Origin: Lasiosphaeria ovina | Taxonomy: Eukaryota > Ascomycota > Sordariomycetes > Sordariales > Lasiosphaeriaceae | DNA length: 64,000 nt | Reading direction: 5' to 3' | Assembly (NCBI GenBank): GCA_033439765.1 | Contig: JAULSN010000003.1 | Coordinates: forward strand, 3,534,001 to 3,598,000 | Shown: positions 1 through 11,099 of the stretch, piece by piece | Position numbering within the stretch: the first letter of the stretch is position 1 | Layout: each line of letters opens with the position of its first letter | Program-made: the position numbers and the translations under genes | Notes under the pieces: generated by a model | Database searches by the model: none | The model's input: only the letters and a program-made list of their open reading frames with translations | What the model was told of the DNA's origin: nothing

Positions 1-1574
1 ATGATGAAGCTCTCAACACCCTCGCCCCTGATTTTAGGGACGAGGGCCACGAGGTCGGGATACTTGTCGGTCATAAGCTCCAGGTGTCTCGAGAAAATGG
101 AGACCTTGCCATTCGCATCGCAGTGCACCTGGGCGCGTTGTCCGTCATACTTGTACTCGCAGGTAAAATCGCGGCCTTGAAGCTTAGTGAGCATCTCAGA
201 TAAGTCTCTTGTGATGCTTCCCAGCATGGGGCGGAGGGGGATGTGTAGCGTGAGGCCACAACGGACCAGAAGCTCGTCGGAGATGCCAATCTCGAGTAGT
301 ACCGGGACCAGGTCATTGTAGTCCGGATGCCTGGCGAAACACGCCTTTACGATTTCCTCGGGCTTTGCCCAGACCTCGGCAAGTTCTTCTTTCTTGAGCT
401 TGGCCAACTCCTGTGGGTTTCTTGTCGGAAACTCGGCACCTGGCGGTTTCGACAGCAGGAAAGCACGGGACAGAGCGATGAGCATGGTCGTCTTGACAGC
501 CCCGATACGCAGCTGGAAGACGTCAGTCGAGTCAGATTGACGTTTTTAACGGTATGGAGGACTCACATGCTGACATAGCGTCCTCACAATGTACCTGCTC
601 TCCTCCCCTCCTCGTGCATCTTGCAAGAGTCGGTCTACAATGCGCTGCTTCACATCCCCACTACCCTGGCCCTGTGTCTTGGCTATCTTGGTAAGAGATT
701 GGAAGACTCCCTTGATGGTCAGTGGTTTTGGCTTCCGCAGGGTAAAACTCTGCTTCTTTTTGGCCTCGAAGGCGACATCACCGGGATCACCAAGCTTGTC
801 GTAGATAGCCTTGAGCGACCTGTTGTCCAACCCGCAGACCTGCTTGAGGGCTTTTGAGATTGCGGATCCGCCAAGTCCGAGCTCCATGGAGATATAAGGC
901 GGCGAAATGGCATTGGTTGCCAGCCACACCGCCGGAAGTAGACTCGACGGGTCTCCCTCGATCAACACTCGAATGCAGTTCACGAGCGTGTCCACGATCT
1001 TGATGCGGCTTTGTGTGCCATTGACCAGGACGAAACAGCGCGTAAGGAGGGCATAAGATGCATCCCCTCCGTCGCCAGCCCACGACTCTTGCAGCTCGGC
1101 GATGTATTTGGACGGGTCAAAGGTTAGCGGACTCTCGTCCAGCGGGATCAGCGAGGTAGCCTTGTCGTCTGTTGCGGCGACAGAAGACAGGGACAGCGTA
1201 TTATGAGTGACACTGGGCCCTGGATGGGCCAAAGGAGGCTCACTCTGCACGAGCCGAGAGCTCGACGTCGACTCGGGCTCCATCCGTTCTTCGCTTGGAG
1301 ATGCTTCCTTCAGAGCCCCCGGAATCATGTCATCACCACGGGGAGTGATAACCGATTCTGCATTCCATTCGGCCTGAAGCTTGCGGGCAAACTCCTCATC
1401 CGTGAGCTGGCCTTCTGGCTCTTCAGCACGCGAATCACTGGCTTGGCTCGATGAGGACGGCTTTGGACCGCCATTCTGTTTCTGTTTGGCAAAGAAGTAC
1501 TCGAGCCCTTTCGCGGGAGCAGAGCCTTTCTTGGTGTCGGGGTTGAGTTTACGTTTCTTGGCCGGGCTGGCCAT
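1..1574 (-). CDS. cdc9: DNA ligase I (ATP-dependent), N-terminal two thirds; runs off the left edge
   Basis: Seals nicks between Okazaki fragments and in excision repair. Exon 1 is 567-1574; an intron at 513-566 (donor GTGAGT, acceptor TTCCAG, 54 bp, phase 0) joins Gln-His to Leu-Arg-Ile-Gly, and exon 2 continues from 512 past base 1. The start at 1574 gives MASPAKKRKLNP, a basic leader. GLEYFFAKQ follows at about residues 23-31 and resembles a PCNA-binding (PIP-like) box. The acidic/serine-rich linker is followed by the alpha-helical DNA-binding domain. In exon 2 the adenylation motif I EYKYDGQRAQVH is visible (about 130-165 on the minus strand), its Lys being the nucleotidyl-acceptor. The C-terminal rest of the adenylation domain and the OB fold lie outside the window. 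Family assignment is secure; the symbol follows the yeast name. The gene is divergent from eIF3k. Confidence 0.93.
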
Positions 1575-2175
1575 CGCGACGTAGGCGTATAAATGGCGAT
1601 CACCAGTCCGTCACAGGCAAACCATGGGCTTCCAATCCGATACCCGATTCAGTGACGCTTGGCTTGGACTTGGGTGAGCCGCGCAATGTCGCATAGCAAT
1701 TCAGGACATGGGAGCGAAATGACCGAGCGCAAAGACGTGGGCTACTGGAGCCTACTATATGCAAGCCGAGACTTTATTTGCATATTGAGGGGTTGTGATG
1801 CACAGATGTAGCAAACAAAGTCTGCTATCGAAACTTTTCGTTGCATGTTTGTCGAGAGCTTACACCGAAAAGTCAATGACGTTCCTACTGTATCCCAGCG
1901 CGCTTGCGGCCTCGCCCGCACGACCCTTCCGCGCTGCCACGTGACAAGTTGGTTTGTCAACCGGACCCACATTTGCGCTATTCCGTTTCCGGCGATGGCA
2001 GCTCCACATTGCCCACACACATCCGAAAAAAAGGGTGGAAATCCTCGCCGGCCCCGCCATTGGGATTTTGGTTGAGGGGGAAGTTCGAGTTAAGCGATCG
2101 CGAACTGTTTTCCTCCCCGTCCACCCTCCTCCTCCTGCCTATAAAACGAGATACAGCATACCCAGATCGCCCAGC
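1575..2175. promoter_or_regulatory. Divergent intergenic region between DNA ligase I and eIF3k
   Basis: About 600 bp with no supported gene. It must hold the promoters of both flanking genes, which are transcribed away from each other. The right end carries a pyrimidine-rich tract (about 2109-2139) followed by a TATA-like element. No other site could be assigned. Confidence 0.6.
2140..2146 (+). promoter_or_regulatory. TATA-like box upstream of eIF3k
   Basis: TATAAAA directly after a CT-rich stretch, about 30 bp before the eIF3k start codon. CT-rich tracts before the start are common in highly expressed fungal genes. The short distance means either a very short leader or a chance match. Confidence 0.4.
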
Positions 2176-3182
2176 ATGAACGGCGAAGACCCCCAAGAGC
2201 GGCCAGACTACATCCGCGCCGTCATTAACGGACTCGAGCGATACAACCCCGAAGCCGCCGGCACCCTCGAGGCGTACCTTCAACTGCAATGTGAGGAGAA
2301 GTTCTGCGACTGCAACGCCAACCGGGCGTTGCTTAAGCTGTAAGCCATTTTCTGCCCTCTTTATATTATATTAGTCCTGCATCTCGCTTGGTTCTGCGAT
2401 ATGCACTCCTTTCCTGATGACTTAACGTCAACGTTTCCTATTACCTGACACCGGCCGAGACTAAACCCCTCGGCCGGCAAGGAAGTCAACTGTAGTGATG
2501 TCTGATAGAAAAAAACATTTGAAAGCTCTGCTTTGCTATTATCACTCGCCATGCCCCATGTATCGTTTGAAGGGAGAGACCAGTGCTGACGAGGAAACCC
2601 ATCGATTTCCCCCGCGCCTCTAGTTACCAGCTCAACCCAGACCGGATCAAGGTCGAGGCCGTCACCAACATCCTCGTCAAGGCCATGACGCAGTTCCCGT
2701 CGCCACAGTTCGACCTGGCCATGCACCTGCTGGCGCCGGCGACGTCGCTCCCGAACGCGAACTCTGCGTCGGAGCTCGCCGAGGCCGTGGCCAAGCTGCG
2801 CGCGCTCAACGCCCAGCTCGAGGGCGCCCAGTACTCCCTGTTCTGGGCCACGCTGGCCAACGACAGCGACGACATCTACGCCGACCTGACAACAGACATT
2901 GCCGGGTTCGAGGACCTGATACGCCTGCGCATTGCCCAGCTGATTAGCCAGGCGTTCCGCGAGGTGCAGGTCAGTGTGCTGGAGAACTGGCTGGGCCTGG
3001 ACGACGAGGAGGAAGTCAAGAAGTTTGCCGTCGAGGCGTGCGGCTGGAAGGTCGGCGAGGACGGCCTGGTGCAGATTCCCAAGAACGCCGAGAACGAGGC
3101 CAAGAAGAGCGAGATTCGGGAGGATGTCACAATCGATATGTTCTCGCGGGTTATCAAGAAGGCGTGGGAGGAGACGGCTTAG
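2176..3182 (+). CDS. Eukaryotic translation initiation factor 3 subunit K (eIF3k)
   Basis: Non-core subunit of the eIF3 complex that works on the 40S ribosome during initiation. Two exons, 2176-2339 and 2624-3182, with a 284-bp intron (donor GTAAGC, acceptor CTCTAG); the join reads Leu-Lys-Leu-Tyr-Gln-Leu-Asn and the total is 240 residues, close to the family length of about 220-240. The N-terminal part (RPDYIRAVINGLERYNPEA, then LEAYLQLQCEEKFCDCNANRALL) is the HAM-type helical repeat of eIF3k. The C-terminal part (about residues 150-240, with LRIAQLISQAFREVQ) is the winged-helix/PCI-like region that ends in an acidic and Lys-rich tail. The start was chosen because it is the first Met in frame that yields the family N terminus. 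Convergent with the PDCD2-like gene. Confidence 0.92.
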
Positions 3183-3555
3183 GCTACCACTAGCTGCGGC
3201 GAATGGGGGGAGCGCGAAGCGAGAGGCGGTTCTGTGGGAAGACGACATTTTTACTGACGACCGAAACGCGAGCCATCTGTCTAACATGGCTGTTTCTTGC
3301 ATCTGGCGGCAACAAAAGCTCTGGCGTTAAAGGGTTATCATGGGCGGGCCTGGTATCAAAGCCGTCAAGGGATGCAAGGGATGTTTTTTTTTCTCTAATC
3401 AACGGATCTAAGCGCCATAGACGGATTGTCTGCTGCTACATACAATAGACACCACTAACGTGATGAAGACCGTTCGGCATTGTTCAGTGAAATGGCGCCA
3501 ATCTATGCGGGACGTTTGCTCTCTATACCGCCAGACTTTTTCGGTAATGCTCCTG
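3183..3555. other. Convergent intergenic region (eIF3k / PDCD2-like)
   Basis: About 370 bp between two convergent genes, expected to contain both 3' UTRs. No open frame with recognisable content was seen. Short T-rich runs near 3380 could belong to 3'-end signals. Confidence 0.5.
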
Positions 3556-4997
3556 CTACCGCTTCACGGTGAGCTCTTCCCACTGAACGCCAGCCCACTC
3601 CTCCACGTATCCAGCCTTGCCAGCCGCCACGCCTCGCTCCTGGCAGTCGTTCTCGCAAACGCCAACAATGACTGTACCCCAGTCCATGCCGTCCAGCCCA
3701 TCCTCCTCAATCTCAAGCTCCTCAATAGCATGAGGCGCCAGCTGCACCTCAAACACGCGCCCAGCCCCACAGTTGGTGCACCGAGGGATGACGCCAGCGC
3801 CGGTCGTCGTGACCTTGGCGCCGGTGTCCGCACTGACGTGGAGCAGCTTCCCCACGGCATCCGTCTTGGAGTAGAGCAGCGGCTGGCCGCCAAACTCGTA
3901 CCGCAGGCACTGGTCGGGGTTCTGCCCGACGCGGTCCGCAAACCTTTGGAAGGCTGCATCCATGACGCTCTCAAAGACTTCCTTGTCCTCCTTGCCGCCG
4001 CCGCTTCCACTACCGCTTGCGGCGTCTGCCTCCGTCTCTACGACAAACTTGCCCGGCGGCGGAAGCGGCGTCGAGTCCAGAGTCTCGTACTCGGCGTCCG
4101 CAAGCCACCGCACGGGGAACGGCGCAGGCTGCTCCGACGTCTCGGGCCACGGCTCCGGGGGTGAGCTGGGCTCGGAAACGGTCTGCGGGTTGTTAAGCGT
4201 GAGCGTCTCGGCAAAGGTCTTGGGGAGATCCTTGATTGCTGCGTCGTCGTCGGATGTGGTAGAGGCGGCAATGTTCTCTGTCTTCACTTCAGGTGCCGGC
4301 GGCGTAGCTGCTTGCGGTTTAGAAAAGGGGTTCGCCGCTGTCGTTGAAGCCGACGCCGATTTAGGTGCGAAGGGGTTTGTTGATATTGTAGCCGGCGAGG
4401 AAGATGTGGCAAAGGGGTTGACACGCGCAGTTGTCCCTACTGCCGAGGCAGCAGCGGGCTTCACTCCGAACAGCGACTCCCCCAGACCCTGGGACGCTGC
4501 CTTGGGGAGGACGGGGGCGTCCTTTGCCGGCTTGTTTTCCTTGTTGTCCCTGGAAGATTTCGACACCACCTTTGGCGCATCGGGTGCGATCTTGACTCCA
4601 CGTATAGCCCGGATGCTTCCCTCTCTCCTGCGGCAGCTCTTTCTCCTGCAAGAGAAAACGTATATGCGCCGCTCGTGGCCGGGAAACTGTTCAGGAAGTT
4701 CTCCGTTGAGCTGGAGGAGAAGCGCCATCAGGTCCTTACAGACCTTGCATCTGGCCAGTGCGGCCGAGGGCGCATTACCAACATCGAGCCAGTCCTGAGG
4801 CGAATCGCACAGTTAGGACATTGCCGATATATTAGGTAGCTTGGAGTGGAGGGACTGGAAGAGCAACAAACCGGCCGACCTCCAAGGCGACTGATTTCTT
4901 CGCCGTTGGCTTCGCTAGAGGCGTAGCCTAGCAAGACGTTTGTTTCTGTGAAATCGTTATCCTCGCCCCCTGACGAGTCACTGTCGTATGGAGCCAT
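3556..4997 (-). CDS. PDCD2 / Tsr4-family ribosomal-protein chaperone
   Basis: Family members (yeast Tsr4, animal PDCD2) bind nascent uS5/Rps2 in the cytoplasm and are needed for 20S pre-rRNA maturation. Exon 1 is 4872-4997 and exon 2 3556-4794, with a 77-bp intron (4795-4871, acceptor CCTCAG, phase 0); 454 residues. The N-terminal half has the family block GGRP-DWLDVG, the zinc-type pairs CKVC and CRRKSC, and LLLQLNGELPEQFPGHERRIYVF. The middle (about 105-270) is a low-complexity Ala/Ser/Pro linker with FG/NPF-like repeats (NPF, NPFAP). The C-terminal PDCD2 domain shows LRYEFGGQPLLYS, then IPRCTNCGAGRVFEVQL and a final VGVCENDC pair. The first exon is acidic (DSDSSGGEDNDF). Identification is good; the exact role is inferred from the family. 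Confidence 0.9.
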
Positions 4998-5301
4998 CCT
5001 GTTGGGTTTGGTTGTTTAGCGCAAAAGTTTCGAAGGTTGGTATTCTCGCTGCTACAGGGGAGGGGACCTAAATGCAGTGGAATATTTTGGGCACCATCTT
5101 TAAAAGTTTTGGCGGGGTAAAATCTGCACGCCCCACCAACCTATCGTGGGCCACTGAAGATGCTTGGCAGCATGTCACTTCAGGGGCAGCCTTGGTCGGG
5201 CACTTGGTTGATCCTCACCACATGTTTTTCTGCAATTAAATCTGTCGCTGAATACTTTGGCTAAAGTAGGTATCTTACAGAAACAGACCAAGGGTCATTA
5301 T
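4998..5301. other. Intergenic region between PDCD2-like gene and CCT6 3' end
   Basis: About 300 bp holding the promoter of the PDCD2-like gene and the 3' end of CCT6, both on the minus strand. No further feature seen. Confidence 0.5.
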
Positions 5302-7212
5302 TTACTCCTCAGGGCCGTCCATACCAGGCCCTGGGCCAGCCGCGCGACTCATCTGTCTTGCCTTCAACATCTCATCGCAAAGCAGCAAGTTCGACGCAAT
5401 ACCCGAGCTCGAGGCAATGGAGTTTCGCAGGACCCGGAACGAATCGTACACTCCTTCCAGTATCGGGTCCATGGGCTGGCCAGTTGACAGGTCCAAACCG
5501 ACGATGTTGCCCTCGGCCTGCTCGTCCTGAAGAGCAGCCACTGCGAGAGACGAGTTGTTAGCTGGAGCATTTCACGGGGCGGTCAAACTGAGCTTCAACT
5601 TACGAGCATCCTGGATGTCAAGGCCAGCGTTGGCAGCAAGAGTCTTCGGGATGATGAGGAGTGCGTCCGCAAACGCCTCCACACCCCACTTCGCCTTGCC
5701 CTTGACCGTCTTCGCGAACGCGTCGCTCTTAAGATAGGCGGCACAGGCCACCTGGAAGGCACCAGCACCCGGCACGACGCTCTTGTCGACAATCATGTTG
5801 TAGACACTGCGCAGGCCGTCCCGGACCGCATCTGTGACCTGAGTGATGGTATGCTGGTTGGGGCCCTTAATGATGAGGGTGACGGACTTGGGCTGCTTCA
5901 CATCCTCGATGAATGTGTACTTCTCTTCGCCCAGCTGTTGTTCGTAGACAAGGCCCGCCCAGCCGAGAATGTCAGGGTTCAGATCCTCCACGCTGTTCTG
6001 CGCAACTCCTCCGCAAACCAGCTGTAGTCTCTCCATGTTTCTTCTCTTGGCTCTCCGGAGGGCGAGGATGCCGTTCTTGGCTAGCACGTCCAGCGACAAG
6101 GGATCGATACCCTTCTGGTTAATGATGACAAAGTTCTTCTTGCCGTCTTTGCCGCAGACCTCTTTCTTCAGCTCAACGATCTTCTTCAACTTAGCATCCA
6201 CGAATCTGCGTTCGCTTTCGACCAGCTTGTCTCGCTGGTCAGCGCTCGAGTAGAAAAAGGCCGAGTTAATCTCCGACTTCTCATATTCCAGACTGACGTT
6301 GAGAGTCAGGATGAACGCATTTTCGACCCGCTTTGGCATATCAGGATGTCTTGCGCCATGGTCGAGAGCAAGGCCGCGAATGAGCTGCGTGTCCGAGGCA
6401 GTGCGATGCTGCATCTTCATAATCTCGATCATGTGCAAGTCAGGCTTCGCGGGAGCTTGGTAGATCGCGAGGACGGCGTCGACAATATCGGGCGTAAGGC
6501 TCTGGGCCAAGCTCGCGCTAAGCTTGGTGGCCAGAGAAGTCTTCGCAACGGAAAGAAGGAGCTCGCGGTCGACCTCCCTGGGGAGCTTGAAAGTGTCGAG
6601 GAACTGCGAATGTTTAGAGCGGTCACAGAAACCCAAAGACCGGGACGCAAACCTTCAAAGCCTCGTTCTTGGCAATCTCGAATCCATCCGTGATTATCCT
6701 GGGGTGCAGGCCTTCCGAGATATATCGATCCGCCTGCTTCAGGAGCTCGCCGACGAGTAGAACAACTGATGTTGTGCCATCGCCACAAATGTCGTCTTGC
6801 GCTGTCGCGGCCCGCGCAATCATGACCGCCGTGGGGTTCTGTATTTGCATCTCGCGCAGTAGAACGTTTCCATCCTTTGTCAACTTGATCTGCACGCCTA
6901 TTGTGTCAGTTTATGTCCCATGTTCTCGCCCGGTTGTCGCCGCCTCGTACCTGGCCCGCTCCATCGACAAGCCTGCAGTCTGTGTTAGCTAGAGACACCA
7001 CGGAGCAGGATGGAAGCGCGAACATCTTTATCGTTCCCAGGGGACCCAAGTTGGATTTGAGGACATCTTGAAGACCCTCGCCGGCGCTGATGTTGACCTT
7101 GAGGGCCTCGCCCCGCCGCTGTAAACAGTTAGCACCGATTTGCGGCGGTCAAGAGCCACCCTGGACATACCCTCGACTCGGCTTTCGGGTTGAGAAGCTG
7201 CGCAGCAGACAT
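5302..7212 (-). CDS. CCT6: T-complex protein 1 subunit zeta (CCT6), cytosolic chaperonin
   Basis: One of eight subunits of the TRiC/CCT ring that folds actin, tubulin and WD-repeat proteins using ATP. Six exons: 7171-7212, 7024-7118, 6951-6972 (22 nt), 6653-6889, 5604-6603 and 5302-5540. All five introns (49-63 bp) have GT-AG ends and keep phase, giving 544 residues, the normal length. Motifs in order: [20 protein letters not shown] at the N terminus, [20 protein letters not shown], the ATPase motif [67 protein letters not shown] and [21 protein letters not shown] and INQKGID with [10 protein letters not shown] are characteristic of zeta rather than of the other subunits. The many small 5' exons are typical of fungal orthologues. 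Divergent from the oxidase gene on its right. Confidence 0.95.
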
Positions 7213-8266
7213 GTTCGCAAAACTGGTGGTGGGTGAAAGTCTGGCGAGTGAGTAAAAAGCGACGTGAAAGCGCCCTTGTTGGTGGTGGTGCTGAACTGGA
7301 GCTGCTGCTTAACCTTGATATTTTTTTCGAGGTTTTCCAGTCCAGGCGTCCGTTTAGGCGGGGGCTGCAGGCAGTGGTGACAGGGGGCTCGCCCAAAGAA
7401 GCTTGGTCAACGCCAAGCTCAGGCCGCGTTAAAGAAGTACCACAGAACAGCGGTTATTTACTCAACGAACTCTGTATCCGACTACTGCCATTCCTCCCAC
7501 CGTTTGGTTAGGTCAGAGCTTCGCAACCTTCAGCACCGGGCTTGAGACTTTTTAAATTTGCTTCGAAGGCATGTAAGTAAAATGGACTTCGTTTTCCAAG
7601 ATAAGATTTTGCATCAAAGCTACTAGGATTCTCCAAGTACCTATACCTTGGTACAGGTAGGTTCTTACAGAGTGCCTTATCATCCTACGGTCCAGTTCTT
7701 GGCCAACTGAAATAAGCTCGGTACGGAGTGTGCGAAGCCAACGTATGTACAGTACCTGAAACGTACGTACAGGTCTTTACTGGTCAAAACAATATCCAAA
7801 AAGAGACCAACAATTAGGTATATCAACATTGTGAATTAAATAAATCCGGTCATCAGGACTGCGGCTTTTCTGGTATCTTGTGTCTGCAGCCTATGATTGA
7901 GGAAAATGTTCAGTGTAGGTGGAGTCTGTATGAACTCCGTATGTATTCCGTACCACCTCAGGTCTTAGGTTGCCGCTGGTTGCGTCCAATAATAGTGGGG
8001 CTCGTCATCGTACGTCCCAGCCAGGCAGGAGGTCACTGACAATCTGACACCCGGCCAATGCCGCCACTATGGGAAAACATGCTGGTGCCATCGGCGGATT
8101 TCCGGCGGCCATAAGATGCACTCTTCACCACATCTGTTGCGTACTCTTTGCTCATTTCTGGAGGTTATTCGCGATTGCTCCCATATCTACGACACCTACC
8201 TAGTGATTTAGGGCCCGAGATTTACAGCACGACCTCACCAAAACACCAGGCTCATACACAGGTGCC
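7213..8266. promoter_or_regulatory. Divergent intergenic region (CCT6 / prenylcysteine oxidase)
   Basis: About 1 kb containing both promoters. It is notable for many short palindromic stretches built from GTAC and CCTTGGTAC-type words (about 7640-7780). No gene is supported: the open frames here are short and without family features. Confidence 0.5.
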
Positions 8267-10436
8267 ATGAAACCTAAATTCAGCCTTCTCTATGCCGCCA
8301 TTGCGGTCCTGCCTCTCGGCCCAGTTTTTGGTCAAAGTCTCCAGGACGCAGATGGCCCGCAAGCCAGGGAATCGGTGAGACAGGTTGCAATCATAGGTTG
8401 GTTATCCCAGAGATTTAAGTCGGGATTCCCTATTCGTTTTTCGGGCAGGCCTGGGCTTTTATGTATTTGAAGAAAGACCATTGCCGAGCCGTCCCTTTTA
8501 TTGGTTTAGTTGACCTGTGGACACCAACAACTTCTTGTACAATGTGAACAGAACGGTTTCCAAATTCCGCTTGGGAGAGTTGCGTTCGAATTGCAGAGAC
8601 ATAATTTCTCGGTACAACCCCTATCTAACAAGCACTTGCGCATAGGAGCCGGAGCTGCCGGGTCTTCCGCGGCATACCATCTGCACAACTACTCAAGCAG
8701 ATATGGCGTTAGCGTGAACATTACGCTCTTTGAGAAGACGGGCCGCATTGGCGGGCGCACGCTCACCGTCAACCCCTTTGATGACCCATCCCAGCGTGTC
8801 GAGCTCGGCGCCAGCATCTTTATCGAGAAGAATCTCATTCTCTATGGCGCACTTAAGGACTTTGATCTTACGAAGAGAGACCCGGATGAGGATTCGGATC
8901 CGACGCTGGGAATATGGGACGGAGACTCGTTTGTCTTTACCATCAACGAGAGCCACTCGTTTTGGTGGAACGCAGCCAAAGTGATATGGAGATATGGCGT
9001 TATGGCGCCCCGACGCACCCAGAATCTCATGGAGTCGACCATCGCCAAATTCCTTCGCTTGTATGAGGAACCCTTCTTCCCTTTCAGGTCCTTAACACAG
9101 CGAACGTATGAACTCGGACTCGTGGACGCGACCGGAGTGACAGGCGAACAATTGTTGAAGGCAAACAGCGTAGGCATATGACCCTTTTGGACCACCGATG
9201 CCTCGTCATACTAACTCTGTTAGGTTGGGGACCTCTATGCCCACGATATTGTACAGGCGAGCACGCGAGTCAACTATGCCTCCAACATTGCTAGGATCCA
9301 CGGACTCGACACGATGGTGAGCGCTTTATTCCGCCCTCCCATCGCGAAGCTTCATGTGACGAGAACGCGTTTGAACTAAAGTTTGGGGCAGGTTTCCATG
9401 GCACCAGAGGGCGCAATGGCTGTGGCTGGTGGGAACTGGCAGATCTTTGAGAAGATGGTTCACAAATCAGGTGCCGGCCTTCTTTTGAACACGTCTGTCG
9501 TCTCCATTGGACTTGCTTCCCATGACAAGGACACACAAGACCGTGTCCGATATACGATTGAGGTTGCGTCCAGTTCGAATAGTTCAAGTTCCGCTGAGAA
9601 ATACCCGCTCGTGTTCGACGATGTTGTGGTCGCGACACCTTACCAGTTCAGCAAGATTGATGCCGGAGATGGGGTAATTCAGCATTCTATTGACGCGATA
9701 CCGTATGTGCAACTTCATGTTACGATCTTTTCGACGCCATTTCGCTTCAGCCCGGCATTTTTCGGGTTGACAGACACCACGGCCATCCCAGGAACCGTCC
9801 TCACAACTCTCAACAAGGACGATGGTCCTACGTCAGGCGTGGAGGGAGCGGGCAAAGCCGGATTCTTCAGTATTAGTACGCTGAGAAAGGTCCAAAATCC
9901 CAAGACCAAGAAGGAAGAGTACCTTTACAAGATCTTCTCTCCTGCGGCTGTAACACCAGACTTTTTAAGGTTCGTCTTCCGGTCTCCTTTAGCTGACTTT
10001 CCTTGTCATTGAAGCCATTAAAGTCGTTGTCTAACTCAGCTCTACTCCCAGTCGCTTGTTTGGAGTTGACGTCCCAAGCACATTCACAACTGCAACCGAA
10101 AACACAGATTCCACAGAAAGCCCAATTTCTTGGTACCATCCTCACGTCTTTAACTCGTACCCCAAGGCACTCCCGCGGGTCACCTTCCAGGATCCCATTA
10201 TTGGGCCAGGTCTTTACTACACCTCAGGCATGGAGAGCTTCATCTCAACGATGGAGACAAACGCGTTGATGGGGAAGAATGTCGCTCGGTTAATTCTGGA
10301 CGATATTTTGGGGATTTACAGCGGAGGCGGCGCGGGCTCAGAGGACGGCTCAGTCCTGGTCGCAGATGGCATGCAGAAGATTGTGTGCGATCGTGGCAAG
10401 ACTCCGCCAGCGGACGACATGCTGAAGGATCTCTGA
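8267..10436 (+). CDS. Prenylcysteine oxidase (FAD-dependent thioether oxidase), secretory/vacuolar
   Basis: Prenylcysteine lyase oxidises free farnesyl- or geranylgeranyl-cysteine to cysteine, a prenal and H2O2 after prenylated proteins are degraded. Five exons: 8267-8396, 8646-9169, 9224-9316, 9392-9969, 10052-10436 (introns 249, 54, 75 and 82 bp, all GT-AG, phases consistent); 569 residues. The first about 22 residues are a signal peptide (LLYAAIAVLPLGPVFG). It is followed by the FAD Rossmann motif VAIIGAGAAGSSAAYHL, split by intron 1, and by FEKTGRIGGRT. The C-terminal family region includes MAPEGAMAVAGGNWQIF, FDDVVVATP and GPGLYYTSGMES. The first intron is unusually long for this window. 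Subcellular site is inferred from the signal peptide and from the lysosomal location of the animal enzyme. Confidence 0.88.
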
Positions 10437-11099
10437 GGGGCTGTTTGCCATTGATATTACTTAACCTGGGAATTCTACTGTTTTGGTGAACAAAGAAAGC
10501 GGCTCAGATCTGGAACCAACGGGCCACCCAAGAGGACGGCACGAATGACGCAAGGGGCACACAAAACGTCGTCCAATTAGTTGTTGCGCAAAGCCCTTTG
10601 GCTTCTTGCTTAATCGCGTTTCTGAAAGAAACCCGTCTTTACTGAAGCTGGACACGTGTAATTGTGCAAGTGGATGGATACCTTAGTTCACTTCTTGCGC
10701 GCCCAAATGGCGACTCCAGGCTGTTCTTTTAAATGGACCAGCCTGCTTGGACCTTGTGACTCAGCTGGCAAGGTGTGGCGCCAGAACCTCGTTGCTATGG
10801 TGTGTGGCGATTGGCTTATCACAACCAGGCGCACCGCCACATCCCACTTTACCCCCCTTCCAGCCGCAATTTTAGCTGCCTTTGTTATGACGCAGTTTCC
10901 CTTTCCCGTCGCCCTCAACAAGATCAGATGCTTGCGCGCTGAGAGTCTTTGGACTGGCTGCAGAGTTTCAAGGCGGCGCGCCCCTTACAAACTCTTTCCA
11001 CTATTTATCATTATATTCTAGTCGCTCCTTCCTCAATTTCCTTGAGTGCGTCAACGACTCAACCCACTCGGTTATTCGCTTTTCGCAAAAGCCAGCACA
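10437..11099. promoter_or_regulatory. Intergenic region upstream of Vid27
   Basis: About 660 bp with the 3' end of the oxidase gene and the Vid27 promoter. A short AT-rich, TATA-like stretch lies near 11000-11020 (TATTTATCATTATATTC), some 85 bp before the start codon. No other gene is supported. Confidence 0.5.
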